The notes: generated by a model not told the origin, from the letters alone. 64,000 bases of DNA from Cordia subcordata (GCA_028554755.1 JAPTOF010000025.1:1-64000), one strand, 5' to 3'; shown: positions 54,696 through 63,287, numbered from the stretch's first letter. Numbers and translations are program-made.

Positions 54696-57589
54696 CATTG
54701 GAGTGTGAGGGTTTTTGGCACTCCTATGTTTTCTCTCTTTCAAAAACAAAAATCTCTCCAGCAAGCACTAAAGTCTTTCGACAAGAAATACTTTACTACC
54801 ATTCCGAGTTCTCTCTTGAAGCTCCAAAATATCCTCCATGAAGTTCAGATTGAGACTCTCAATGGAAATATTAGGGCTGATTTGATCGAAAAGGAAAAGA
54901 ATTTGCTGAAGAGTATTGATGAATTGGATAACATTTATAAATCTATGCTTTCTCAAAAAGCACGGGTAAATTGGATCAAAGAAGGGGATGCAAATTCTAA
55001 GTTCTTTCACAACACAATCAAAGGTGGAAGGCATAAAAGCTCCATTTGCATGGTCAAGAATGATGAAAATCAGATTCTCACAAATGAGCAAGAAGTCAAG
55101 GCTGAATTTGTTGAGTATTTTAAGAAGCTCCTTGGCACTCCTTCAAGCTCTCTTGCTACTACTGAATTGATCAAAAATATTGTCGGTAAGACAATTAAAG
55201 CTGAAGAAGCGAACTCTCTTCCGCTCCTATCACTCATGATGAGATTAAGAGTACACTTTTTTCACTCAATCCAAACAAAAGTCCAGGTCCGGATGGCTTT
55301 ACTTCTCATTTCTACATGGCCTCTTGGGAAATTATTGGTGAGGATGTTTTGAAGGCGATTACCTCCTTCTTTCAATCATGCAATCTTCTTAAGGAGGTAA
55401 ATACAACTATCATTACTCCTGTGCCTAAAATGCAAAATCCATACATGGTTAAAGACTATAGGCCGATTTCTTGCTGCAATACTATATACAAATGTATCTC
55501 CAAGATTCTTGCAAATAGAATAAAAAATTGCTTGCCTCACATCATCTCTTGGAACCAATCAGCATTTCTCAAGAACAGACTCATAAAGGAAAACATCCTC
55601 ATTGCTCATGAACTTATGAGAGGCTATGCAAGAAATCACATCTCCTCTAGATGTGCTCTCAAAGTGGACATCATGAAAGCTTTTGATTCTCTCAATTGGA
55701 AATCCATTGAAGTCTCCCTTGTTGCTTTCGGCTTCCCCACAAAGTTTGTGAATTGGATTATGGCTTGCATCACCGCCACTAGTTTCTCTGTTGCTATTAA
55801 TGGTGGACTGGAGGGCTTTTTTCAAGGAGCCAATGGAATTCGACAAGGTGATCCTTTATCACCCTATATCTTTGTCATTTGTATGGAGGTCCTCACGTGC
55901 ATGCTAAACAAGCTTGAAAGCAGCCCGTATTTTGACTACCACCCAAAGTGCTCATCTTTGAAGCTAAATCACCTTTGCTTTGCGGATGATCTTTTCATTT
56001 TTTGCAAAGGAAATCTTCAATCCATTACAAGCATCAAGGAAGTTTTGGACCTCTTCTCCACTTATTCAGGGCTCAACATCAATCAAGCCAAAAGTAATAT
56101 TTTCTTTGGGGGAGTTCCGGATGACATAAAGCAAACAATCCTTCAACAATTGGAATTCAAAGCGGGTATTCTTCCCATCCGCTACCTTGGTATTCCTCTT
56201 GTCGCAAGAAAACTAAGGAAAGCTGATTGCATGCCTCTCCTTGAAAAGATCAATGCAAAGCTTGAAAATTGGGCAAACAAATGGCTCTCCTTTGCTGGAA
56301 GACTTGTTCTCATCAAATCCATTCTTATGCAAATTTGTTCCTTTCGGGCAAGTGCTTTCCTCCTCACAAAAGGAACAACGGCAGCAATTGAATCAAAATT
56401 CAGATCCTTCCCTTGGAGAGGTACCGGGCCAAAAATTGCTCGGAAAGATGTTTGCTTACCATACCTTGAAGGGGGTCTTGGAATTCGAAGATTGAGTGAG
56501 ATCAATATCACTTACTTACTCAAAATCTTTTGGAGAATGTATGCCACCAAAGACACTCTTTGGAGCAAGTGGATCCATGCAAATTATATCAAGAATAGCT
56601 CCATTTGGGCCGTACAAATTCCTCATGATGCAAGCTGGATCATAAAGTCTCTTTTGCAAATCCGTGGGGTTGCAAGGAATTCCATCCAACATAAACTTGG
56701 CAATGGCACAAATACGTTTTTTTTGGCTGGACAATTGGCATCAAGAAGGTCCTCTTCTCGACCATTGGAGCTCAACCTTCCCTTCACCTCCTTTGCTTGC
56801 CAAGGTTTGCGACATCTATATTAATGGTCAATGGACTTGGCCTTTAAATCTTCTCCGTGTCCAGATTCCACTTGTCAATCTTGATGAAAATGTCCATGAT
56901 TCTTCTCTTTGGCTGCCTTCAAAGAACGGCAATTTTTCATTTAAGCTTACTTGGGATCATATTCGTAAGAAGGGTCATACAGTTAACTGGCACAATTCGG
57001 TTTGGCACAAAGGTCATAACCCTAGACATGGTTTCATTTGCTGGCTTGTTTTTCATGATCGGCTTTCAGCTCTTCAAAAATTATTAAGTTGGGGGACTGA
57101 TTGCAAACCCACTTTGTATCTTTTGTCGCATGGGTTGTGAAACAAGAGATCACCTTTTTTTCGAATGTAGCTTCACACGCAGAATTTGGAGACATGGTCT
57201 TGCAATCCCCCTTGTTCCAGAGAAGTTGATTTGTTGGGATGAAATTTGTGCCTATCTCACACCTTTTGCTCTTGAAAATAACTTGAAAGCTACTATCCTT
57301 AAGCATCTTCTTGGAGCATCCGTTTACCACATTTGGGTTGAAAGAAACCAGCGTATTTTCAAGCAAGAAGCAAAACGGAGGATCAAATCACAAGTACTAT
57401 CTTCAATGAAGTTAGAACTCGTATTATCTTTGGTAGGAAATTTCCTTCAAATGCGCTGAATATTGCCTTGTGTAAATTGTGGAAATTAGATGAGATACTC
57501 GGTTAGGTTTCTCCATTCCTTTTTCTGATTCTTGTACTTGAACGTTTCTTTTATGAAATCTTACTTACTCAGCCAAAAAAAAAAAAAAA
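54696..57589 (+). mobile_element. LINE array unit 20 (last complete unit)
   Basis: 2894 bp. It carries the common G-loss, after which a 502-codon frame (55316-56824) runs through the palm, F-A-D-D and thumb to the 8-T shift. No private substitution patch is visible, so it is a good representative of the right-hand consensus. The poly-A is 15 nt (57575-57589). Confidence 0.95.
55316..56824 (+). pseudogene. RT palm and thumb fragment of unit 20
   Basis: This 502-codon frame starts at the MASWEIIG Met, which is internal to the ORF2 protein and becomes the first Met only because the upstream G-loss shifts the linker out of frame. It contains motif A (KAFD), motif B (GIRQGDPLSP), motif C (F-A-D-D) and the thumb. 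It lacks the N-terminal RT segment with the SPGPDGF motif and ends before zf-RVT. It is a remnant of an ORF2, with no sign of independent expression. Confidence 0.8.
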
Positions 57590-57606
57590 CATTGGAGTGT
57601 GAGGGT
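57507..57606 (+). other. Representative unit junction: 3' UTR, poly-A tail, then internal ORF2 breakpoint
   Basis: After the ORF2 stop (TAG 57504-57506) comes a 68-bp 3' UTR without an AATAAA signal, then 15 A's (57575-57589). The next base opens unit 21 with CATTGGAGTG, which codes for residues just after the endonuclease in an intact ORF2. No target-site duplication or filler lies between tail and body. The same arrangement occurs at all 20 junctions; only the A count varies (11, 12, 13, 15 or 16). Confidence 0.95.
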
Positions 57607-58619
57607 TTTTGGCACTCCTATGTTTTCTCTCTTTCAAAAACAAAAATCTCTCCAGCAAGCACTAAAGTCTTTCGACAAGAAATACTTTACTACCATTCCG
57701 AGTTCTCTCTTGAAGCTCCAAAATATCCTCCATGAAGTTCAGATTGAGACTCTCAATGGAAATATTAGGGCTGATTTGATCGAAAAGGAAAAGAATTTGC
57801 TGAAGAGTATTGATGAATTGGATAACATTTATAAATCTATGCTTTCTCAAAAAGCACGGGTAAATTGGATCAAAGAAGGGGATGCAAATTCTAAGTTCTT
57901 TCACAACACAATCAAAGGTGGAAGGCATAAAAGCTCCATTTGCATGGTCAAGAATGATGAAAATCAGATTCTCACAAATGAGCAAGAAGTCAAGGCTGAA
58001 TTTGTTGAGTATTTTAGGAAGCTCCTTGGCACTCCTTCAAGCTCTCTTGCTACTACTGAATTGATCAAAAGTATTGTCGGTAAGACAATTAAAGCTGAAG
58101 AAGCAAACTCTCTTCTGGCTCCTATCACTCATGATGAGATTAAGAGTACACTTTTTTCACTCAATCCAAACAAAAGTCCAGGTCCGGATGGCTTTACTTC
58201 TCATTTCTACATGGCCTCTTGGGAAATTATTGGTGAGGATGTTTTGAAGGCGATTACCTCCTTCTTTCAATCATGCAATCTTCTTAAGGAGGTAAATACA
58301 ACTATCATTACTCCTGTGCCTAAAATGCAAAATCCATACATGGTTAAAGACTATAGGCCGATTTCTTGCTGCAATACTATATACAAATGTATCTCCAAGA
58401 TTCTTGCAAATAGAATAAAAAATTGCTTGCCTCACATCATCTCTTGGAACCAATCAGCATTTCTCAAGAACAGACTCATAAAGGAAAACATCCTCATTGC
58501 TCATGAACTTATGAGAGGCTATGCAAGAAATCACATCTCCTCTAGATGTGCTCTCAAAGTGGACATCATGAAAGCTTTTGATTCTCTCAATTGGAAATCC
58601 ATTGAAGTCTCCTTGTTGC
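57590..58619 (+). mobile_element. LINE array unit 21, left part (interrupted by insertion)
   Basis: It matches the array consensus and carries the minor haplotype of units 3 and 14 (R and S codons, LLAPITHDE). The frame 57599-58630 is open for 343 codons through motif A (KAFD) and stops only where the foreign LINE begins. One C is missing in the left copy of the target-site duplication compared with the right copy. Confidence 0.94.
58600..58619 (+). repeat. Target-site duplication, left copy
   Basis: The 20 bp CATTGAAGTCTCCTTGTTGC end the left part of unit 21. They recur, with one extra C, at 60231-60251 on the far side of the inserted LINE. In uninterrupted units this sequence occurs once, so it was duplicated by the insertion. 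Confidence 0.9.
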
Positions 58620-60230
58620 GAGGAAAGTAAGAAATTTCATTCAAGAAAGAAAACAAAATTACAAAAACAAACTGATCAAAGGAGGATTTCTTCCATCCCC
58701 CACAATTTACAAATTTTCCTATTCAAACTAGAAGTAGTGAAATATTTTCCAACAATGCATTTAAGTCTAACATGATTAAAAATGGATGAAAAGATTTGCT
58801 CCTCTGTCTTGAAACTCTTGTGAAATTCACGATGATTCCTCTCAATCCAAATGAAGTAGATTGCAGCCTCCAAAAAGTGCTTCAAGATAGTAGCTTTAAG
58901 ATTATCTTCGAGTGCAAAAGGTGAAAAAAAAGCAATAATGTCTCCCCAATCGATCAAAGTTTCTTGGATCATGGTAAGATGAAGTCCTTTCCTCCAGATC
59001 CTTCTAGTGAAACAACAATTAAAGAAAAGATGGTCTCTAGTTTCACATCCAAAGTTGCAAAAAATGCAAGTGGGATTCAGCTCTCTACCCCAATAAAGCA
59101 ATCTGAATTTTGTGGAAAGTCGATCATGAATAGCAAGCCAAGTAAAAAATGCATGTCTTGGTGTATGTCCTTTGAACCAAACAATATAGTGCCAATCAAC
59201 TTTATTCTTCTTCCTTCTGATTTCCTCCCAAGTGTGCGAGAAAGTGAATTCACCATTTGGAGAAAGTTTCCAAGTAAAAGCATCAAGATTTTCTTCCACA
59301 AGATTGGTGCAAGGTGGATCAAAATGCATGAGATGAATAGGCCAAAGCCAATTACCAAAAACGAAAATGTCACACACCTTAGCATAGTATGGTGGATTGT
59401 TGAGAGTGCTGCTCCAAAAATTGCTAAGAACCCCATGTGTGTGCCATTTGTCATGCCAAAAGTGCGTGTGCTTTCCATTGCCGAGTACATGAGAGATATG
59501 GGCTCTTGCAAAGTTTCGAATTTTGAGGAGGATTTTGAGAACCCAACTATCATCCTTAGAAGTGGTGAGAGTCCAAATCGATTTGTCCTTGATGTAGTTA
59601 ATTTGCATCCAATTACTCCAAAGAGAATCCCTACAAGTATACATTCTCCAAAAGGATTTAAGGAGAAAAGTGCTGTTGATGTCTTCAATTTTCCGGATAC
59701 CAAGTCCACCTTCATCAAGAGGGAGACAAATGTCTTTCCATGCAATCTTAGCCCCAGTATTCTTCCAAAGGAAAGCACAAAATTTGGATTCAATTTTTTG
59801 AATGATACTTTTGGGAAGAAGAAATGCACCAGCCCAAAAGGAACAAATTTGCAAGAGTGTGGATTTGATAAGGGTTAATCTACCCATGTAGGAAAGCCAA
59901 TGATTGGTCCAGCTTTCAAGCCTTCTATTGATTTTCTCCAAAAGAGGTAAACAATCTGCCCTACGGAGCTTCCTTGACACAAGAGGAACACCCAAATATC
60001 TTATAGGAAGATTACCTTCTTTGAAGTTCATTTTGCAGAGAATGGCCAGCTTTGTTTCATGAGGAACACCACCAAAGAAAATATTACTCTTGGAAGGGTT
60101 TGCTTTAAGACCCGAGAGAGAGGAAAAGTTCTCCAAGACATCCATAATGCACTCAATTGATTTGATATTTCCTTTGCAAAAGATAAAAAGGTCATCAGCA
60201 AAACAAAGATGGTTCAACCTCAACTTTGCA
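58620..60230 (-). mobile_element. 5'-truncated LINE inserted in antisense, second subfamily
   Basis: 1611 bp on the minus strand inside unit 21, flanked by a 20-21 bp direct duplication of unit sequence, as expected from target-primed reverse transcription. It is truncated at its 5' end right at the RT active site. Its 3' end aligns by eye with the array 3' UTR (TTACTT then a pyrimidine-rich end) but has no poly-A tail. Its protein is clearly homologous to the array ORF2 but substantially diverged, so it belongs to a different subfamily. The flanking site does not look like the usual TT/AAAA nick site. Confidence 0.92.
58676..60223 (-). pseudogene. C-terminal LINE ORF2 fragment: RT active site, thumb, zf-RVT
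   Basis: 515 codons with no stop or frameshift, in contrast to every array unit. It starts within the RT palm: F-A-D-D at residues 8-11, then FFGGVP near 49-54 and YLGVPL at 76-81. zf-RVT near the C-terminus keeps its metal ligands (Cys386, Cys389, Cys393, His398, Cys403). The Met start is fortuitous, since truncation removed ORF1, the endonuclease and most of the RT; it cannot be functional alone. The intact frame suggests a young insertion, or at least reliable sequence. A frame on the opposite strand (58964-59878) is a shadow of this one. Confidence 0.9.
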
Positions 60231-60251
60231 CATTGAAGTCTCCCTTGTTGC
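60231..60251 (+). repeat. Target-site duplication, right copy
   Basis: It repeats 58600-58619 with one additional C (three instead of two before TTGTTGC), which is the state of most array units. Immediately downstream the unit continues with the FGFPTKF codons. Confidence 0.9.
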
Positions 60252-61108
60252 TTTTGGCTTCCCTACAAAGTTTGTGAATTGGATTATGGCTTGCATCACC
60301 GCCACTAGTTTCTCTGTTGCTATTAATGGTGGACTGGGGGGCTTTTTCCAAGGAGCTAATGGAATTCGACAAGGTGATCCTTTATCACCCTATATCTTTG
60401 TCATTCGTATAGAGGTCCTCACGTGCATGCTAAACAAGCTTGAAAGCAGCCCGTATTTTGACTACCACCCAAAGTGCTCACCTTTGAAGCTAAATCACCT
60501 TTGATTTGCGGATGATCTTTTCATTTTTTGCAAAGGAAATCTTCCATCTATTACGAGCATCAAGGAAGTTTTGGACCTCTTCTCCACTTATTCAGGGCTC
60601 AACATCAATCAAGCCAAAAGTAATATTTTCTTTGGGGGAGTTCCGGATGACATAAAGCAAACAATCCTTCAACAATTGGAATTCAAAGCGGGTATTCTTC
60701 CCATCCGCTACCTTGGTATTCCTCTTGTCTCAAGAAAACTAAGGAAAGCTGATTGCATGCCTCTCCTTGAAAAGATCAATGCAAAGCTTGAAAATTGGGC
60801 AAACAAATGGCTCTCCTTTGCTGGAAGACTTGTTCTCATCAAATCCATTCTTATGCAAATTTGTTCCTTTCGGGCAAGTGCTTTCCTCCTCACAAAAGGA
60901 ACAATGGCAGCAATTGAATCAAAATTCAGATCCTTCCCTTGGAGAGGTACCGGGCCAAAAATTGCTTGGAAAGATGTTTGCTTACCATACCTTGAAGCGG
61001 GTCTTGGAATTCAAGATTGAGTGAGATCAATATCACTTACTTACTCAAAATCTTTTGGAGAATGTATGCCACCAAAGACACTCTTTGGAGCAAGTGGATC
61101 CATGCAAA
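60231..61108 (+). mobile_element. LINE array unit 21, right part (diverged array edge)
   Basis: It resumes unit 21 after the insertion and runs to the codons KWIHA, where array similarity stops abruptly. It differs from the array consensus at more than ten scattered sites (for example near 60339, 60405, 60481, 60547, 60730, 60905, 60966 and 61000), far more than neighbouring units. A TGA at 60502-60504 precedes F-A-D-D. Frames 60226-60504 and 60571-61020 cover motif B and the thumb. The zf-RVT half and tail are absent because another LINE begins here. Confidence 0.9.
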
Positions 61109-61285
61109 ACTCTTAAATGAGATGTGTAGCCAAGAAGGTTTCTCTCTCTACCATGAAAACACTCTCCCTTCTCTCTAGAATTTTTGCTTCCAGCCACCAC
61201 CTCTCCTCCACACGCCACCACCAGCATATCTCCATTTTCCATTAAAAAAACACCTCTCTCTCAAATTTTTTCTTTTTTCTGATTC
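61109..61285 (+). promoter_or_regulatory. Putative LINE 5' UTR / leader
   Basis: 177 bp between the end of the array sequence and the first ORF1 Met, rich in CT and CCACC runs (61145-61275) and without a long plus-strand frame. LINE leaders usually carry an internal promoter. I see no specific promoter element, so the promoter role is inferred from position only. Confidence 0.45.
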
Positions 61286-61765
61286 ATGGGAAAGAAAAAG
61301 AGAAACTCTCCCCCTACTCGTACTAGCACTCGGCTCAAGGCAAAGGAGAAGAAGAATGATGTTGCTGCACACACTCTTGCTTGCTCGGGTTCTTCCTCCA
61401 AAGTTGAGGTTGATTCGGCCTCTTCATCTCACTCAAATGAAGATGCTCAATCAACCTCAAGCTTGCTTTTCAAAGAGGTCTATGATGCACTTGAAGATGG
61501 CCATCCGTATGAGAGCGAAGAAGTTGATGTCTTTAACAAAACTGAAGTCGAAATGGCGAGTTCCCTTGCTCCAAACGTTTCAGCTGCTGGAAATGGAGGA
61601 AAAGAGTTGAGGAAGAAAGGTTATTGTCCAAAGGAAACGCTGAAATGCAAGGACCGGTTAAAACTTTTACACATGGGTCCGACCACCTCTCTCCTAATCA
61701 CTTCAAAGACTATTTCAGACTTTTCTAAGGAAAACTTGACAACTCAAAAAGTTGGTCACTTTTAA
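61286..61765 (+). pseudogene. ORF1 N-terminal piece, basic then acidic
   Basis: 159 codons. It begins with a Lys/Arg-rich stretch (MGKKKRNSPP, then RLKAKEKK) resembling a nuclear-localisation signal, followed by a Ser/Glu-rich low-complexity part. After about residue 108 the frame looks non-coding, while a neighbouring frame reads more plausibly (NHFKDYF), suggesting a frameshift near 61612. No known domain is recognised. Confidence 0.5.
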
Positions 61766-62289
61766 AATCTGATTCCAACACTTTGTATGTGGGCCACGTG
61801 ATAATGCTGAGAATTTCCCTCCACTTGCTCATGTTTCAAACGGAAAACCATGCCAAATCAGAAGACTAAAGAAAATGACGTGGCTGCCAGCATTGCAAGC
61901 AAGACACCATGTTAGCCGGTTACAAATCTGAAGCTTTCTTCCTCACCAAAGCTTGGGTTTCAAGTTCATGCTCATACTAATAATGGGGATGTCGTTCAAG
62001 GCAGCACTTCATTCAATGATGTCTTCAAGAGACAGAAAGAAGAAAACGCCCAAAGAGCTCAAGGAGTTAACATGCAAACCAAAGCTCAAACACAAAATAA
62101 GCAAAATGCTTGGCGCAAACCACTTAAACTCAGGTATGTTCCTTCCCCAAGTGATCCTTCACCCGATTGGGGAGGTGTTTTTGCTGAGCATATCAATACA
62201 AATTTTAAATTTGATGAAGAGCATGCTTACAATATTGTGGAAGGCAAGAGGGAAGTTGTTGATCCTCGGATGATCTTTATGAAGAGGGT

Positions 62290-62660
62290 GATAAATTTTG
62301 GAGTCATTGCTTAGTTGGGCGTTTTAGGAGCTCCACCACCTTTTTTCTTAATCAAAAATATGGTGGAATTTGCTTGGAAGAAATTTGGTAAAGTGGACAT
62401 ACATACTAAAGGAAAAGGTCTTTTCCTTTTCAAATTTGAAAATGAAGAAATTTGTCAAAAAGTCCTTCAACAACTTTGGCATGTTAACCATAGACCGTTG
62501 CTTAGAAAATGGGAACCCAACCTCGAGTTTGTGAACCTATCATGTAATAAAGTTCCAATTTGGATTAAGCTTTGGGATGTTCCATTGAGTCTATACTCTA
62601 AAAGAGGGCTTGGTTACATTGCCTCTTTCATTGGTAAGCCTATTCAAATGGATGCACTTA
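62290..62660 (+). other. DUF4283-like domain of LINE ORF1
   Basis: Read across two T-run shifts, this segment shows features I associate with plant LINE ORF1 DUF4283: a CLVGRF-like start, an aromatic W-KKFG segment, FLFKFENEE, a W-P-N spacer, PIWIKLWDVPL and IGKPIQMDALT. The domain is thought to bind RNA in retroelement and retroelement-derived proteins. The frameshifts mean this copy cannot make it intact. Confidence 0.7.
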
Positions 62661-62802
62661 CGGATTCTAGAAGGAACTGGACTTTGCTAGGGTTTGCATT
62701 GAAGTGGATCTTGAAGGAAACCTCCCGGATGTTGTGTTTCCAAAACTCAAGAATGGTACAAGAGCAAAAGTTGAGGTTGAATATGCTTGGAAGCCAAGCA
62801 AA

Positions 62803-62844
62803 TGCATACATTGTAAAATGGTTGGGCATGTTGAGGAGAATTGC
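62803..62844 (+). other. CCHC zinc knuckle of LINE ORF1
   Basis: The codons give C-x2-C-x4-H-x4-C (CIHCKMVGHVEENC), preceded by YAWKPSK. This is the zinc knuckle that follows DUF4283 in plant LINE ORF1 proteins. All four ligands are intact within the frame 62704-62937. Confidence 0.88.
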
Positions 62845-63282
62845 CCCTTGAAGCCGAAAACACAACAAAATCCTCAAACTACTCACTTTGGGCAGCAAGC
62901 AAAAACTCGCCAAGAATGGCAAGTTGTGGGCAAATAGCAAGCTCCATTGAAGAATCATGAGGGTTTGAGCAATGAAATTTCCACTCCAAATAAGGAAATG
63001 AAGTCTACTAGGCCAAATTCTCCTAAGGTTACAATTGACTCAACTCTAAATCGTCAAAATTGCTTTGAAGTCCTTGGCCGGGAGGATGAGCACAATGAAG
63101 ATACTTTGAATATTGAAGATGAAGTTGGGATGAAAGTTGAAAGGAAACTTGATTCCTTTGGACACAAGGAATAAGTTGATATCCTCAACCAAGCAAATGA
63201 AAAAGAAGATGATGATCCAATTGCGGAGCAAGATAATTCATGGAAAGATGATAGAGGGGGGCTGGTCACCACTCATACCTCT

Positions 63283-63287
63283 TAATG
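63283..63287 (+). promoter_or_regulatory. ORF1 stop / ORF2 start overlap (TAATG)
   Basis: The ORF1 frame ends with TAA at 63283-63285, and the ORF2 Met ATG occupies 63285-63287, sharing one base. Overlapping stop-start codons of this form are known in some non-LTR elements, such as the insect SART1 element, where ORF2 is translated by termination-reinitiation. The same role here is inferred. Confidence 0.65.

Larger units (their letters stand above)
1..61108 (+). repeat. Tandem array of 5'-truncated LINE units (about 2.88 kb period, 21 units)
   Basis: The same block recurs head-to-tail. Unit starts, taken as the C after each poly-A run, are 2763, 5640, 8519, 11400, 14272, 17153, 20031, 22910, 25795, 28675, 31555, 34440, 37336, 40231, 43125, 46020, 48913, 51801, 54696 and 57590, giving periods of 2872-2896 bp. 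Each unit holds the 3' two thirds of a LINE ORF2 (linker, RT, zf-RVT), a short 3' UTR and a poly-A tail. Unit 21 is split by a foreign LINE at 58620-60230. The array continues past the left edge, so its full size is unknown. Units look almost identical by eye; I did not compute identities. Confidence 0.97.
61286..63285 (+). pseudogene. LINE ORF1 (nucleic-acid-binding protein, DUF4283-like plus CCHC), broken
   Basis: In plant L1 elements ORF1 encodes the RNA-binding partner of the ribonucleoprotein. Pieces: a charged N-terminus 61286-61765; a frame open 61916-62314 (contains DWGGVF); a DUF4283-like domain at about 62290-62660 (contains WDVPLSLYSKRGLG and IGKP); a CCHC knuckle; and a Glu/Asp-rich tail to TAA 63283-63285. 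Breaks: stops at 61763 and 61913; a missing T near 62294-62299; an extra T in the run 62341-62346 that restores the frame; a missing base near 62677; TAG 62935-62937; TAA 63172-63174. The Met at 61286 was chosen as the first after the leader, in the same frame as the downstream piece. Homology is by motif recognition only. Confidence 0.75.

Noticed and set aside
1..58619. Tandem structure as a CRISPR array or tandem gene cluster
   Set aside because: Units are about 2.9 kb of decayed retrotransposon with poly-A tails; there are no short spaced repeats and no intact host genes.
59077..59829. 250-codon minus-strand frame overlapping the antisense RT fragment
   Set aside because: Alternative frame of the same strand; the motifs (F-A-D-D, YLGVPL, Cys-x2-Cys) are all in the other frame.
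58964..59878. 304-codon plus-strand frame inside the antisense LINE
   Set aside because: It is the shadow of the 515-codon minus-strand ORF2 fragment, which has clear RT and zf-RVT motifs; the plus-strand product shows no recognisable domain.
60226..60504. Met start at 60226 giving MHIEVSLVAFGF as a separate gene
   Set aside because: The Met codon arises from the junction of the antisense insert with the duplicated target site; the rest is the resumed array RT.
61356..61610. 84-codon frame overlapping the ORF1 N-terminus
   Set aside because: Alternative frame of the charged ORF1 segment; it starts later than the 61286 Met and lacks domain support.
62644..62958. 104-codon minus-strand frame opposite the CCHC region
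   Set aside because: The plus strand encodes a clear zinc knuckle here, so the antisense frame is incidental.
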